Shown here: positions 1 through 5,952 of the stretch, one piece after another | How the letters are laid out: each line of letters starts with the position of its first letter | Numbering within the stretch: position 1 is the stretch's first letter | DNA from: Dysgonamonadaceae bacterium | GTDB lineage: Bacteria; Bacteroidota; Bacteroidia; Bacteroidales; Azobacteroidaceae | Reading direction: 5' to 3' | Length of the DNA: 7,844 nucleotides | Assembly (NCBI GenBank): GCA_031261015.1 | Contig: JAISKG010000082.1 | Span: 1-7,844 of the forward strand | The notes under the pieces: generated by a model | Told to the model about the DNA's origin: nothing | What the model saw: only the letters and a program-made list of their open reading frames with translations | Database searches by the model: none | Translations under genes and position numbers: made by a program

Positions 1-1107
1 TTTCGCTTCAGTAATAGGCACTTGCCGTTTTTCGTCCAAAATGCGGTTTTCGCGAATCTTCGCATTGACTTTTTTCTCGACTTCGCGCAATTCTTCATCC
101 GTAAGTTTCTGGAAATGAGAGAAATCAAAACGCAATACTTCGGGAGAAACAAACGAGCCTTTTTGCTCGACATGCGTTCCCAACACTTCCCGCAAGGCTT
201 CGTGCAGCAAGTGCGTGGCCGTGTGGTTGCTTTCCGTCGCCCGCCGCCGTTTCTCGTTGACAATCACGGTGAAAACGCCGTTGATATGTTTCGGTAATTC
301 TTTGGTCAAGTGAACGGCCAAATTATTTTCACGTTTCGTATCAAAAATTTCGGTTTTATTTCCTTCAGGATCAATCAAAACGCCGCTGTCGCCCACTTGT
401 CCGCCCATTTCGGCGTAGAAAGGCGTTTTATCCAAAACGATTTGGTAATATTCGGCATTTTTCTGTTTCACTTTGCGATAACGAAGGATATGAGCAATCG
501 TGGAGATTTCGTCGTAACCGACAAATTCGGGTTCGCCTTCGCGCACAATCGTCCAGTCGCCGGTTTCTACGGCAGCGGCATTGCGGGCACGCTCTTTCTG
601 TTTTTTCATCTCGGCATCGAAAGCCGCTTTATCGACTTCCATCGCGTGCTCACGCAAAATCAATTCGGTCAAATCCAAAGGGAAACCGTAGGTATCGTAC
701 AAAACGAAAGCATCGGCGCCGGCCAATACCTTTTTCCCGGAGGCTTTGAGTTCCTGTATTTGTTTGTCCAGCAATTTGATCCCGGTTTCCAATGTACGCA
801 AGAACGAATCTTCTTCTTCTTTGATCACTTTTTGGATTAACTCTTGTTGCGCAATTAATTCGGGATAAGCATCGCCCATTGAATCGATCAAAGCAGGAAT
901 CAACTTGTACATAAACGCTTTCTTTTGTCCCAAGAAAGTATAGCCGTAGCGGACTGCGCGGCGCAAAATCCGGCGGATCACGTAGCCGGCTTTTGCGTTC
1001 GACGGCAATTGTCCGTCGGTGATCGAAAAAGCGATGGTGCGCACGTGGTCGGCGATCACGCGCATGGCGATATTCACTTGTTCGGGGGTGATTTCTTTTG
1101 AGTTCAT
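1..1107 (-). CDS. alaS: Alanyl-tRNA synthetase, C-terminal fragment (tRNA-recognition and start of editing domain), partial at window edge
   Basis: This is the downstream part of AlaRS, which charges tRNA-Ala and hydrolyses mischarged Ser/Gly-tRNA-Ala in the cytoplasm. The frame is open from an ATG at 1107 to the window edge (369 codons), so the 3' end is not seen. Residues 1-12 are a short lead with no match I recognise. AlaRS similarity begins at residue 13 (IAMRVIADH) and continues through the tRNA-recognition domain (for example [17 protein letters not shown], 34-50). The editing domain follows, with GGQVGDSG (235-242) and the zinc-site HxxxH (H295, H299). There are no internal stops or visible gaps. 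An in-frame TAA lies 12 bases upstream of the ATG, and this frame differs from that of the N-terminal fragment, so the piece must start independently. An AGGA lies close before the ATG. I see no TAnnTTTG box just upstream, so it probably shares a transcript with fic. The identity is very sure; independent translation is inferred. Confidence 0.93.
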   Translation of the reverse strand, partial: MNSKEITPEQVNIAMRVIADHVRTIAFSITDGQLPSNAKAGYVIRRILRRAVRYGYTFLGQKKAFMYKLIPALIDSMGDAYPELIAQQELIQKVIKEEEDSFLRTLETGIKLLDKQIQELKASGKKVLAGADAFVLYDTYGFPLDLTELILREHAMEVDKAAFDAEMKKQKERARNAAAVETGDWTIVREGEPEFVGYDEISTIAHILRYRKVKQKNAEYYQIVLDKTPFYAEMGGQVGDSGVLIDPEGNKTEIFDTKRENNLAVHLTKELPKHINGVFTVIVNEKRRRATESNHTATHLLHEALREVLGTHVEQKGSFVSPEVLRFDFSHFQKLTDEELREVEKKVNAKIRENRILDEKRQVPITEAK

Positions 1108-1112
1108 ATTCC
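1103..1112. repeat. Near-direct repeat at the fic/alaS-C junction (copy 1)
   Basis: The plus-strand sequence TTCATATTCC spans the ATG of the C-terminal alaS fragment. It matches TTCATATCCC at 2217-2226 in 9 of 10 positions, including a perfect 7-base core TTCATAT. The two copies bracket fic and lie 1114 bases apart. This could be a target-site duplication or residual homology from the insertion, or a chance match in AT-rich DNA. Confidence 0.4.
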
Positions 1113-1133
1113 TATGGTTTTAATTTTTCTATT

Positions 1134-2201
1134 TTATTTAATTATTTTAATTTCCCAACTTCCTGTCTTTTCATCTCCTGTGCGACAAATTTGTCCTGAT
1201 TGTTTCAATTTATCCATATCTCTTAATATGGTTCGTTTGCTGACAGAAAGAATGGTTGCTATTTTTGCTGTGGAAATGTGATTGTTTTCTTTTATTAATG
1301 CCATTATTTTTGAAATTCTATCGGTGACATTATCGGTGACATCGGTGACATTATTGGTGACATTTACATCTGCATTTTCAACAAATTTAATATGCAACTC
1401 TCTGTTTTTAAGAATATTATTTTCTTTGAGAAGTAGATTTGAAAGAAAACGGACAAGATATTTATCGGTTTTATGAATATTTTGTGATAAGTCCTCGTAA
1501 TTGGCCCGTACAAGGGCATTCCGGAAATACCACGAATGCTCGGCAAACAGGTCATTACTTATATTCTTAAAGCCGAGTTTGCGAAGATATTTTATCAAAA
1601 ACACCGCCGTTGTTCTTGTATTTCCTTCTCCAAAAATATGAATTTGCCACAAATACGCAATAAAATGCGCTATGTGTTCTATAATTTGCTCTTTGCTTAA
1701 TCCTTTGTAATTAAACGCTTTTTCCTCCTTAAAATCGTATTCAAGCGTTTTGGTTAAATAATCTGTGCTTGCATACAGTACAGTTTCGCCGTTTAAAACC
1801 CACTCCGGTTTAGTAATATTATAATCTCTTATTTTGCCTGCAAATTTATAGATGCCTGTAAATAAGCGCCTGTGAATATTCAGATATTCGGCCGGCGAAA
1901 ATGAAAATGTTTTTTCCGACAAAATTTCGGCAATGCGGGCAGAAACCTTGTCGGCTTCTTCGGTGCGGTCGTTGGCATCATCTGTTTGTCGGGCCGATTG
2001 CGTTTTATAATAATTATCAATCCGGCTTTTTACTTCGTCAAAAGTAATATCGCCTTCGATGTTTTGCTTTGCCGTTTCAATCAGATACGCCGACGGTTTC
2101 AGTCCATCGACTTGCTGCAAGCCGATAGCCGTTTGCCAGATAAGCCCTTTTTCTTTTTTGTCCGGCTCGCCCTGTCTTATATATTCTTCAAAATCGTTCA
2201 C
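1134..2201 (-). CDS. Fic-domain protein with C-terminal winged-helix domain, inserted within alaS
   Basis: This is a complete 355-residue Fic family protein. Fic enzymes usually transfer AMP, or another phosphate-containing group, from a nucleotide to a hydroxyl on a target protein; the target here is unknown. An N-terminal helical region (about 1-95) precedes the Fic core (about 100-255). The signature HIFGEGNTRTTA (188-199) keeps His188, Phe190, Glu192, Gly193, Asn194 and Arg196. It has Thr195 where Gly or Lys is usual, and Ala199 where a second Arg is usual. A repetitive Asn-Val-Thr linker (about 278-293) leads to a winged helix-turn-helix (about 294-355). I could not place an inhibitory (S/T)xxxE(G/N) motif with confidence. 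The start is GTG at 2201: an in-frame TGA lies just upstream, and relatives begin with a similar N-terminus. The gene sits 3 bases after the alaS N-fragment stop and 26 bases before the next alaS ATG. It is visibly more AT-rich than alaS, which suggests transfer. Confidence 0.93.
   Translation of the reverse strand: MNDFEEYIRQGEPDKKEKGLIWQTAIGLQQVDGLKPSAYLIETAKQNIEGDITFDEVKSRIDNYYKTQSARQTDDANDRTEEADKVSARIAEILSEKTFSFSPAEYLNIHRRLFTGIYKFAGKIRDYNITKPEWVLNGETVLYASTDYLTKTLEYDFKEEKAFNYKGLSKEQIIEHIAHFIAYLWQIHIFGEGNTRTTAVFLIKYLRKLGFKNISNDLFAEHSWYFRNALVRANYEDLSQNIHKTDKYLVRFLSNLLLKENNILKNRELHIKFVENADVNVTNNVTDVTDNVTDRISKIMALIKENNHISTAKIATILSVSKRTILRDMDKLKQSGQICRTGDEKTGSWEIKIIK
1321..1365. repeat. Short in-frame tandem repeat in fic (Asn-Val-Thr linker)
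   Basis: Four consecutive units, each built on TCGGTGACA or TTGGTGACA on the plus strand, have lengths 12, 9, 12 and 12. On the minus strand they encode the run NVTNNVTDVTDNVTD, a flexible linker between the Fic core and the winged-helix domain. All unit lengths are multiples of three, so changes in copy number would alter linker length without breaking the frame. Confidence 0.85.
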
Positions 2202-2204
2202 CGT

Positions 2205-3032
2205 TCAAACCGTATATTCATATCCCGTAATCTTCTCAATTTCCTTTATTATCGGCGTAAAAACATCAGTATCATAATTCGACTTTTTGCCCTGCACTGC
2301 CATACAAAGCCGCTCAAAGCCCATTCCCGTGTCAATCACTTTGTTGGGCAGCGGCTCTAATGTGCCGTCGGCTTTGCGGTTGTACTGCATAAAAACGTTG
2401 TTCCAAATCTCAATCACAAGCGGATTATCTTTATTGACAAGCGTTTTGCCGTCAATCGCGGCGCGTTCTTCGTCAGAACGCAGATCGATGTGGATTTCCG
2501 AGCAGGGTCCGCAGGGACCGGTGTCGCCCATTTCCCAGAAATTATCTTTTTTGTTGCCATTCAAGATGCGGTCTTTCGGCACAAATTTTTCCCAAATAGC
2601 AGCGGCCTCGTCATCGCGCATCAGTCCTTCCTTTTCAGATCCTTCAAACACGGTAACGTAGAAACGGCCTTTGTCTAACTTCAACACCTCAGTAAGATAT
2701 TCCCACGCCCACGCGATGGCTTCGGCTTTGAAATAGTCGCCGAACGACCAGTTACCGAGCATTTCAAACATGGTGTGATGGTAAGTGTCGTGTCCGACTT
2801 CTTCCAAATCATTGTGTTTTCCGCTCACTCTTAAACATTTCTGTGAATCGGCCACTCGCGGATATTGAATAGGGACATTGCCCAGAATGATATCTTTGAA
2901 CTGGTTCATTCCGGCGTTGGTAAACATCAAAGTCGGATCGTCCTTAATCACCATCGGCGCCGACGGAACAATTTTATGATTTTTACTCTCAAAATAATCT
3001 TTAAACGATTGACGAATTTCTTTAGCAGTCAT
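2205..3032 (-). CDS. alaS: Alanyl-tRNA synthetase, N-terminal catalytic fragment (275 aa)
   Basis: This is the class II aminoacylation core of AlaRS, which activates alanine with ATP and transfers it to tRNA-Ala. Visible blocks are [12 protein letters not shown] (36-47), the motif 2 region ending [17 protein letters not shown] (85-101), [18 protein letters not shown] (164-181) and motif 3 GMGFER (236-241). The reading stops at TGA (2205-2207), right after ITGYEYTV, where a normal AlaRS of roughly 870 residues would run on into its tRNA-recognition domain. I chose the ATG at 3032 ([10 protein letters not shown]), the usual Bacteroidetes start. The longer reading from TTG at 3062 overlaps the likely -7 box. 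The fragment is in the same frame as fic, separated only by TGA and one ACG codon. It has no internal stops and all catalytic motifs are intact. It could be a functional separate subunit or the front of a disrupted gene; the sequence alone cannot decide. Confidence 0.95.
   Translation of the reverse strand: MTAKEIRQSFKDYFESKNHKIVPSAPMVIKDDPTLMFTNAGMNQFKDIILGNVPIQYPRVADSQKCLRVSGKHNDLEEVGHDTYHHTMFEMLGNWSFGDYFKAEAIAWAWEYLTEVLKLDKGRFYVTVFEGSEKEGLMRDDEAAAIWEKFVPKDRILNGNKKDNFWEMGDTGPCGPCSEIHIDLRSDEERAAIDGKTLVNKDNPLVIEIWNNVFMQYNRKADGTLEPLPNKVIDTGMGFERLCMAVQGKKSNYDTDVFTPIIKEIEKITGYEYTV
2217..2226. repeat. Near-direct repeat at the alaS-N/fic junction (copy 2)
   Basis: TTCATATCCC lies inside the last codons of the N-terminal alaS fragment and pairs with 1103-1112. 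Precise removal of one copy plus the interval would delete 1114 bases, which is not a multiple of three. It would therefore leave the two alaS halves out of frame by one base. Confidence 0.4.
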
Positions 3033-3055
3033 AATTCCTAATTTTTCTAAAACAA

Positions 3056-3087
3056 TTTGCAAAAATACGACAAATTACTTACTTTTG
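3056..3087 (+). promoter_or_regulatory. Putative promoter of the M23 peptidase gene
   Basis: TTTG at 3056-3059 and TACTTTTG at 3080-3087 are separated by 20 bases. This fits the Bacteroidetes sigma-ABfr pattern TTTG-N19..21-TAnnTTTG. The ATG of the gene lies 28 bases after the -7 box. The -33 element abuts the -7 box of the divergent alaS promoter, so the two promoters are interleaved. Confidence 0.6.
3060..3067 (-). promoter_or_regulatory. Putative -7 box of the alaS promoter
   Basis: On the minus strand the sequence reads TATTTTTG, matching the Bacteroidetes -7 consensus TAnnTTTG. It lies 28 bases upstream of the ATG at 3032 and would give a short leader of about 20 bases. No clear TTTG -33 box is seen at the expected distance; the nearest is TTTA at about 3095-3092. 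The promoter would drive alaS-N, fic and alaS-C together. Confidence 0.5.
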
Positions 3088-3115
3088 TTGTAAATTGAAT
3101 GAAGTTTCCCTTGTT

Positions 3116-4069
3116 ATGAGCAATATTTTTTATCAATACAATCCTCAAACATTAAATTACGAACGCGTTTATCCCACACGTAGGCAGCGACTTTGGGCGA
3201 TTTGCCGCCAGTTGTTGATCGGCATAGTGATCGGCGGCGCGATCTTTGGTGTGGTGAATTATGCCTTCGACTCGCCCAGCGAAGCGCAGTTAAAAAAAGA
3301 AAATAAACTGTTGCTGACTCAGTACCAAGTTTTATCCAAACGCTTGAATAAAAACCTGAAAGTCTTGGAAGATTTGCAAAATCGCGACAATGATTTGTAT
3401 CGCGTGCTTTTCAATGCCGAACCGATTCCGGAATCAATTCGCCATCCGGGCATTGGCGGCACCGACCGTTATGAATCGTTGCTCAGTCTTTCGCATTCGA
3501 ATTTGGTGATCGAAACGACCCGAAAATTGGACATAATGTCCAGAGAATTGTACGTTCAATCCAATTCTTATGACGAATTGGCGCAATTGGTGAAAACCAA
3601 AGAAGAGCGCATCAAGCACATTCCCACTATGATGCCTTTGAAAGATAAAGACTTAAAACGAATTGCCTCCGGGTTCGGTATGCGTTTGCACCCAATCTAC
3701 GGTTCGATGCGAATGCACACAGGCTTGGATATGAACGGCGAAATCGGCACTCCGATCTACGCCACCGGCGACGGCATCGTTGTTTCCTGCGGATACGACG
3801 GCGGTTACGGAAATTGTGTCCTGATTGATCACGGTTTCGGATACAAAACCCGCTACGGACATTGCAAAGACTTGCTCGTGAGAGCAGGGCAAAAAGTCAG
3901 CCGCGGTGATAAAATCGCAACCATCGGAATGACCGGCGCCACTACCGGCCCGCACCTTCATTACGAAGTTTTGTTGAAAGACCATCCGGACAATCCGGCG
4001 AAGTATTTCTTTATGGATTTGAATCCGCAGGAGTATGAGCAGGCGTTGTATTTGTCTGAGAATCAATGA
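3116..4069 (+). CDS. Membrane-anchored M23 family (LytM-like) metallopeptidase
   Basis: This 317-residue protein is probably a peptidoglycan endopeptidase acting in the periplasm. Residues 1-28 are cytoplasmic and basic (PTRRQR at 20-25). One transmembrane helix follows at about 31-50, then a coiled coil at about 55-92, a middle region, and the M23 (lysostaphin-type) domain from about 183 to 300. Its zinc ligands are present: His201 and Asp205 in HTGLD, and His282 in HLH (280-282). His249 in RYGHC and His280 are the further catalytic histidines. It is therefore likely to be an active enzyme rather than a degenerate LytM activator. I chose ATG 3116 (MSNIFYQYNP) because Bacteroidales relatives begin with a similar short YxYNPxT segment. 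A TTG seven codons upstream is possible but poorer. The gene is divergent from alaS and convergent with the MFS gene. The natural substrate is not shown by the sequence. Confidence 0.93.
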   Translation: MSNIFYQYNPQTLNYERVYPTRRQRLWAICRQLLIGIVIGGAIFGVVNYAFDSPSEAQLKKENKLLLTQYQVLSKRLNKNLKVLEDLQNRDNDLYRVLFNAEPIPESIRHPGIGGTDRYESLLSLSHSNLVIETTRKLDIMSRELYVQSNSYDELAQLVKTKEERIKHIPTMMPLKDKDLKRIASGFGMRLHPIYGSMRMHTGLDMNGEIGTPIYATGDGIVVSCGYDGGYGNCVLIDHGFGYKTRYGHCKDLLVRAGQKVSRGDKIATIGMTGATTGPHLHYEVLLKDHPDNPAKYFFMDLNPQEYEQALYLSENQ

Positions 4070-4109
4070 AAATTATTCCTGAAAATGACGGAATTTACTT
4101 TTAGGAACA

Positions 4110-4243
4110 GAGGCTGGCTCAAAAAGTCCGGTTTCGTCATTGCGAACCGTTAGGTGAAGCAATCCAGCATATTGGTTTTCAATGGATTGCTTCGGGCTTC
4201 GCCCTCGCAATGACGTGCAAAACACTCTTTTTGAGACAGCCTC
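4110..4243. repeat. 134-bp nested palindromic element (MITE/REP-like) between convergent genes
   Basis: Three nested inverted repeats are visible. The outer arms 4110-4126 and 4227-4243 match 16 of 17. The middle arms 4135-4145 and 4205-4215 match 11 of 11, with CGTCATTGCGA on the left. The inner arms 4156-4166 and 4183-4193 match 11 of 11, with GAAGCAATCCA on the left. A small GGGC-TTC-GCCC hairpin sits at 4194-4204. There is no ORF and no obvious target-site duplication. The modules resemble interspersed palindromes common in Bacteroidetes and other environmental bacteria. Because it lies between the ends of the M23 and MFS genes, its RNA could also act as a two-way terminator. Confidence 0.8.
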
Positions 4244-4272
4244 CTTGTCATACTGTGCGCTACATTTGATTG

Positions 4273-5922
4273 TTAAGCTTTTATATTCGGCAATTCCAAT
4301 CCGAGTCCTTTTTTCTTATCAACACTTTTGAGGATAAAGCCCAAAATCAGCGCAGCAACGCCCAAGCAGGCAAGCATGATAAGCGGATTGGTATAGTTGT
4401 ACGAAGTGGCTGCAACTTCGGGAGTAATTATTCCGTCTTTGAGTTGCTGTACAACTTCGGGGTTTGATGCGTCTAATATTTTGCCAATCAGCAGCGGGAA
4501 CAGCCACAAACCGATATTCTGTATCCAGAAAATCAGCGCGTATGCCGAGCCGATAACTTTGCTGTCAACTAATTTTGGAACGCTTGGCCACAAACTTGCA
4601 GGCACGAGCGAGAACGACGCGCCGAGAACAAGAATGGTGATGTACGCCACTATCACGCCGCCGTCGCTACCTTTGAATAAGGGCAAAATAAATGCAAATG
4701 TTAAGTGACAAGCAATCAGCAAAATAGAACCAATCATCAGCATTGATGCCGCTTTGCCTTTGGTATCGACATATTTACCCAAAATCGGCGTAATGCCTAC
4801 CGCAAGCAGTGGAAATACTGCAAAAATCGTTTCTGCACTCTGACGTATATAGCCAATATAACAGAATAAAATCAGGCATATAACCGAAGCGCAAAGCAAT
4901 GCAATTTTTTTCGTTCCTTTGCTGAAATTGCTTGCAAAAGCCGTAGCCGCCACAATTAGCATTACAGCATATTGTATCAGCGTAACTTGCGTTGATGCCA
5001 AAAACGAACCTTCGGGAACTTTGGTAAGTGTCAAATTGCATTGCAACATATTTACCGCGTATTTTTGGAATGGGAAAATTGCCGAATAATACAGCACGCA
5101 AAGCAATGCCACAAGCCAAAAGCCCCAACTCGATAAAATGCCTTTCAAATCGCGCAGGCGGAACGGGTCGTCTTTTTCCTCCGCCTCACCTGTCTGCACA
5201 TCAAGTTTTTTGTCCATAAAGAAATAGGCGACAAACATTATCAGCGCAATCATCAGCAAAACAACGCCAAAAGCCACCGAGCGCGAAACATCAACATGTC
5301 CGCCGAGTTTGGCAAACACAGGCGAAAAAATCATACAGGTAGCCACACCCAAACGTGCCAGCGCCATTTCCGATCCCATTGCCATGGCCATTTCTCTGCC
5401 TTTAAACCATTTTACGATGCCTCGCGAAACGGTAATTCCCGCCATTTCCACACCGCAACCGAAAATCATAAAGCCCACAGAGGCAAATTTTGCAGAGGCG
5501 GGCATTCCTTTATAAAAAGGCGAAATGCCGAGTTCGTCAAAAATCGGAATGTAGTTCAAATGATTGTCGAACCAGGTTGCTAAACTTGTAGCCGAAAACG
5601 CTTCCGTGACCGCATACCAGTTGATAGATGCGCCAACGAGCATTACTACGCCCGATAAAATGGCGGTAAAACGCACACCCATTTTGTCGAGAATAATACC
5701 TGCAAAAATCAAGAAGAAAATGAAAACATTGAGAAATGTTTCCGAACCTTGCATGGTGCCGAAAGCGGTGGAGTCCCAGCCGCGTGTTGATTGCATCAAA
5801 TCTTTGATGGGAGAAAGAATGTCCATAAAAATATACGAACAAAACATAGCAAATGCTAAAAACACTAAGGCTGTCCAACGAACAGCCGCTTTGTCTCTCA
5901 ATAAAGTAATTGTTTCTGACAT
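4273..5922 (-). CDS. Major facilitator superfamily transporter (MFSD1-like)
   Basis: This is a 549-residue inner-membrane protein with about twelve hydrophobic helices, starting at about residue 15 and ending at about 545. A charged cytoplasmic loop (about 236-262, with an acidic EAEEKDDP stretch) separates the two halves. The first half has the MFS-type signature GIILDKMGVRF after helix 2. The second half has GKYVDTKGK, and SLVPASLWPSVPKLV followed by GSAYALIFWIQNIGLWLFPLLIG. These late segments remind me of the MFSD1 branch, whose animal member exports dipeptides from lysosomes. The substrate here is not known. The protein is longer than a typical 400-residue MFS carrier, partly from extended loops such as 105-145. 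The ATG at 5922 lies 30 bases after the folC stop on the same strand, so it is probably the last gene of the mfd-folC unit. The palindromic element lies beyond its 3' end. Confidence 0.87.
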   Translation of the reverse strand: MSETITLLRDKAAVRWTALVFLAFAMFCSYIFMDILSPIKDLMQSTRGWDSTAFGTMQGSETFLNVFIFFLIFAGIILDKMGVRFTAILSGVVMLVGASINWYAVTEAFSATSLATWFDNHLNYIPIFDELGISPFYKGMPASAKFASVGFMIFGCGVEMAGITVSRGIVKWFKGREMAMAMGSEMALARLGVATCMIFSPVFAKLGGHVDVSRSVAFGVVLLMIALIMFVAYFFMDKKLDVQTGEAEEKDDPFRLRDLKGILSSWGFWLVALLCVLYYSAIFPFQKYAVNMLQCNLTLTKVPEGSFLASTQVTLIQYAVMLIVAATAFASNFSKGTKKIALLCASVICLILFCYIGYIRQSAETIFAVFPLLAVGITPILGKYVDTKGKAASMLMIGSILLIACHLTFAFILPLFKGSDGGVIVAYITILVLGASFSLVPASLWPSVPKLVDSKVIGSAYALIFWIQNIGLWLFPLLIGKILDASNPEVVQQLKDGIITPEVAATSYNYTNPLIMLACLGVAALILGFILKSVDKKKGLGLELPNIKA

Positions 5923-5952
5923 AATTTTTAGTTATTAAAATTAAATTATGAA

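Noticed and set aside
310..840. A 176-codon open frame on the plus strand
   Set aside because: It lies antisense to the clear AlaRS C-fragment and its translation is Phe-rich with no recognisable domain; it is a shadow of the coding strand.
1108..1133. Separate promoter for the C-terminal alaS fragment
   Set aside because: I found no TAnnTTTG box in this gap or in the last roughly 100 bases of fic, so co-transcription is simpler.
1134..2201. fic carried by an insertion sequence, self-splicing intron or intein
   Set aside because: There is no transposase, reverse transcriptase or homing endonuclease, and no intein splicing motifs. In-frame stop codons close off both the N-fragment and fic, ruling out protein splicing from one chain.
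1..3032. alaS as an ordinary decayed pseudogene
   Set aside because: Apart from the single break there are no stops, frameshifts or missing motifs in 275 plus 369 codons. A very recent disruption is still possible.
3033..3062. Longer alaS start at TTG 3062
   Set aside because: It would overlap the likely -7 box, and AlaRS relatives begin at the (L)TAKEIR segment, matching ATG 3032.
3095..3115. Longer M23 start at TTG 3095
   Set aside because: The first seven residues do not resemble the family; ATG 3116 starts the conserved YxYNPxT segment and leaves a normal leader after the promoter.
4070..4272. A small gene or tRNA in the spacer before the MFS gene
   Set aside because: No tRNA cloverleaf and no convincing ORF; the arms pair as nested inverted repeats instead.
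5296..5583. Plus-strand open frames within the MFS gene
   Set aside because: Antisense to transmembrane segments, with no domain and no promoter or start context.
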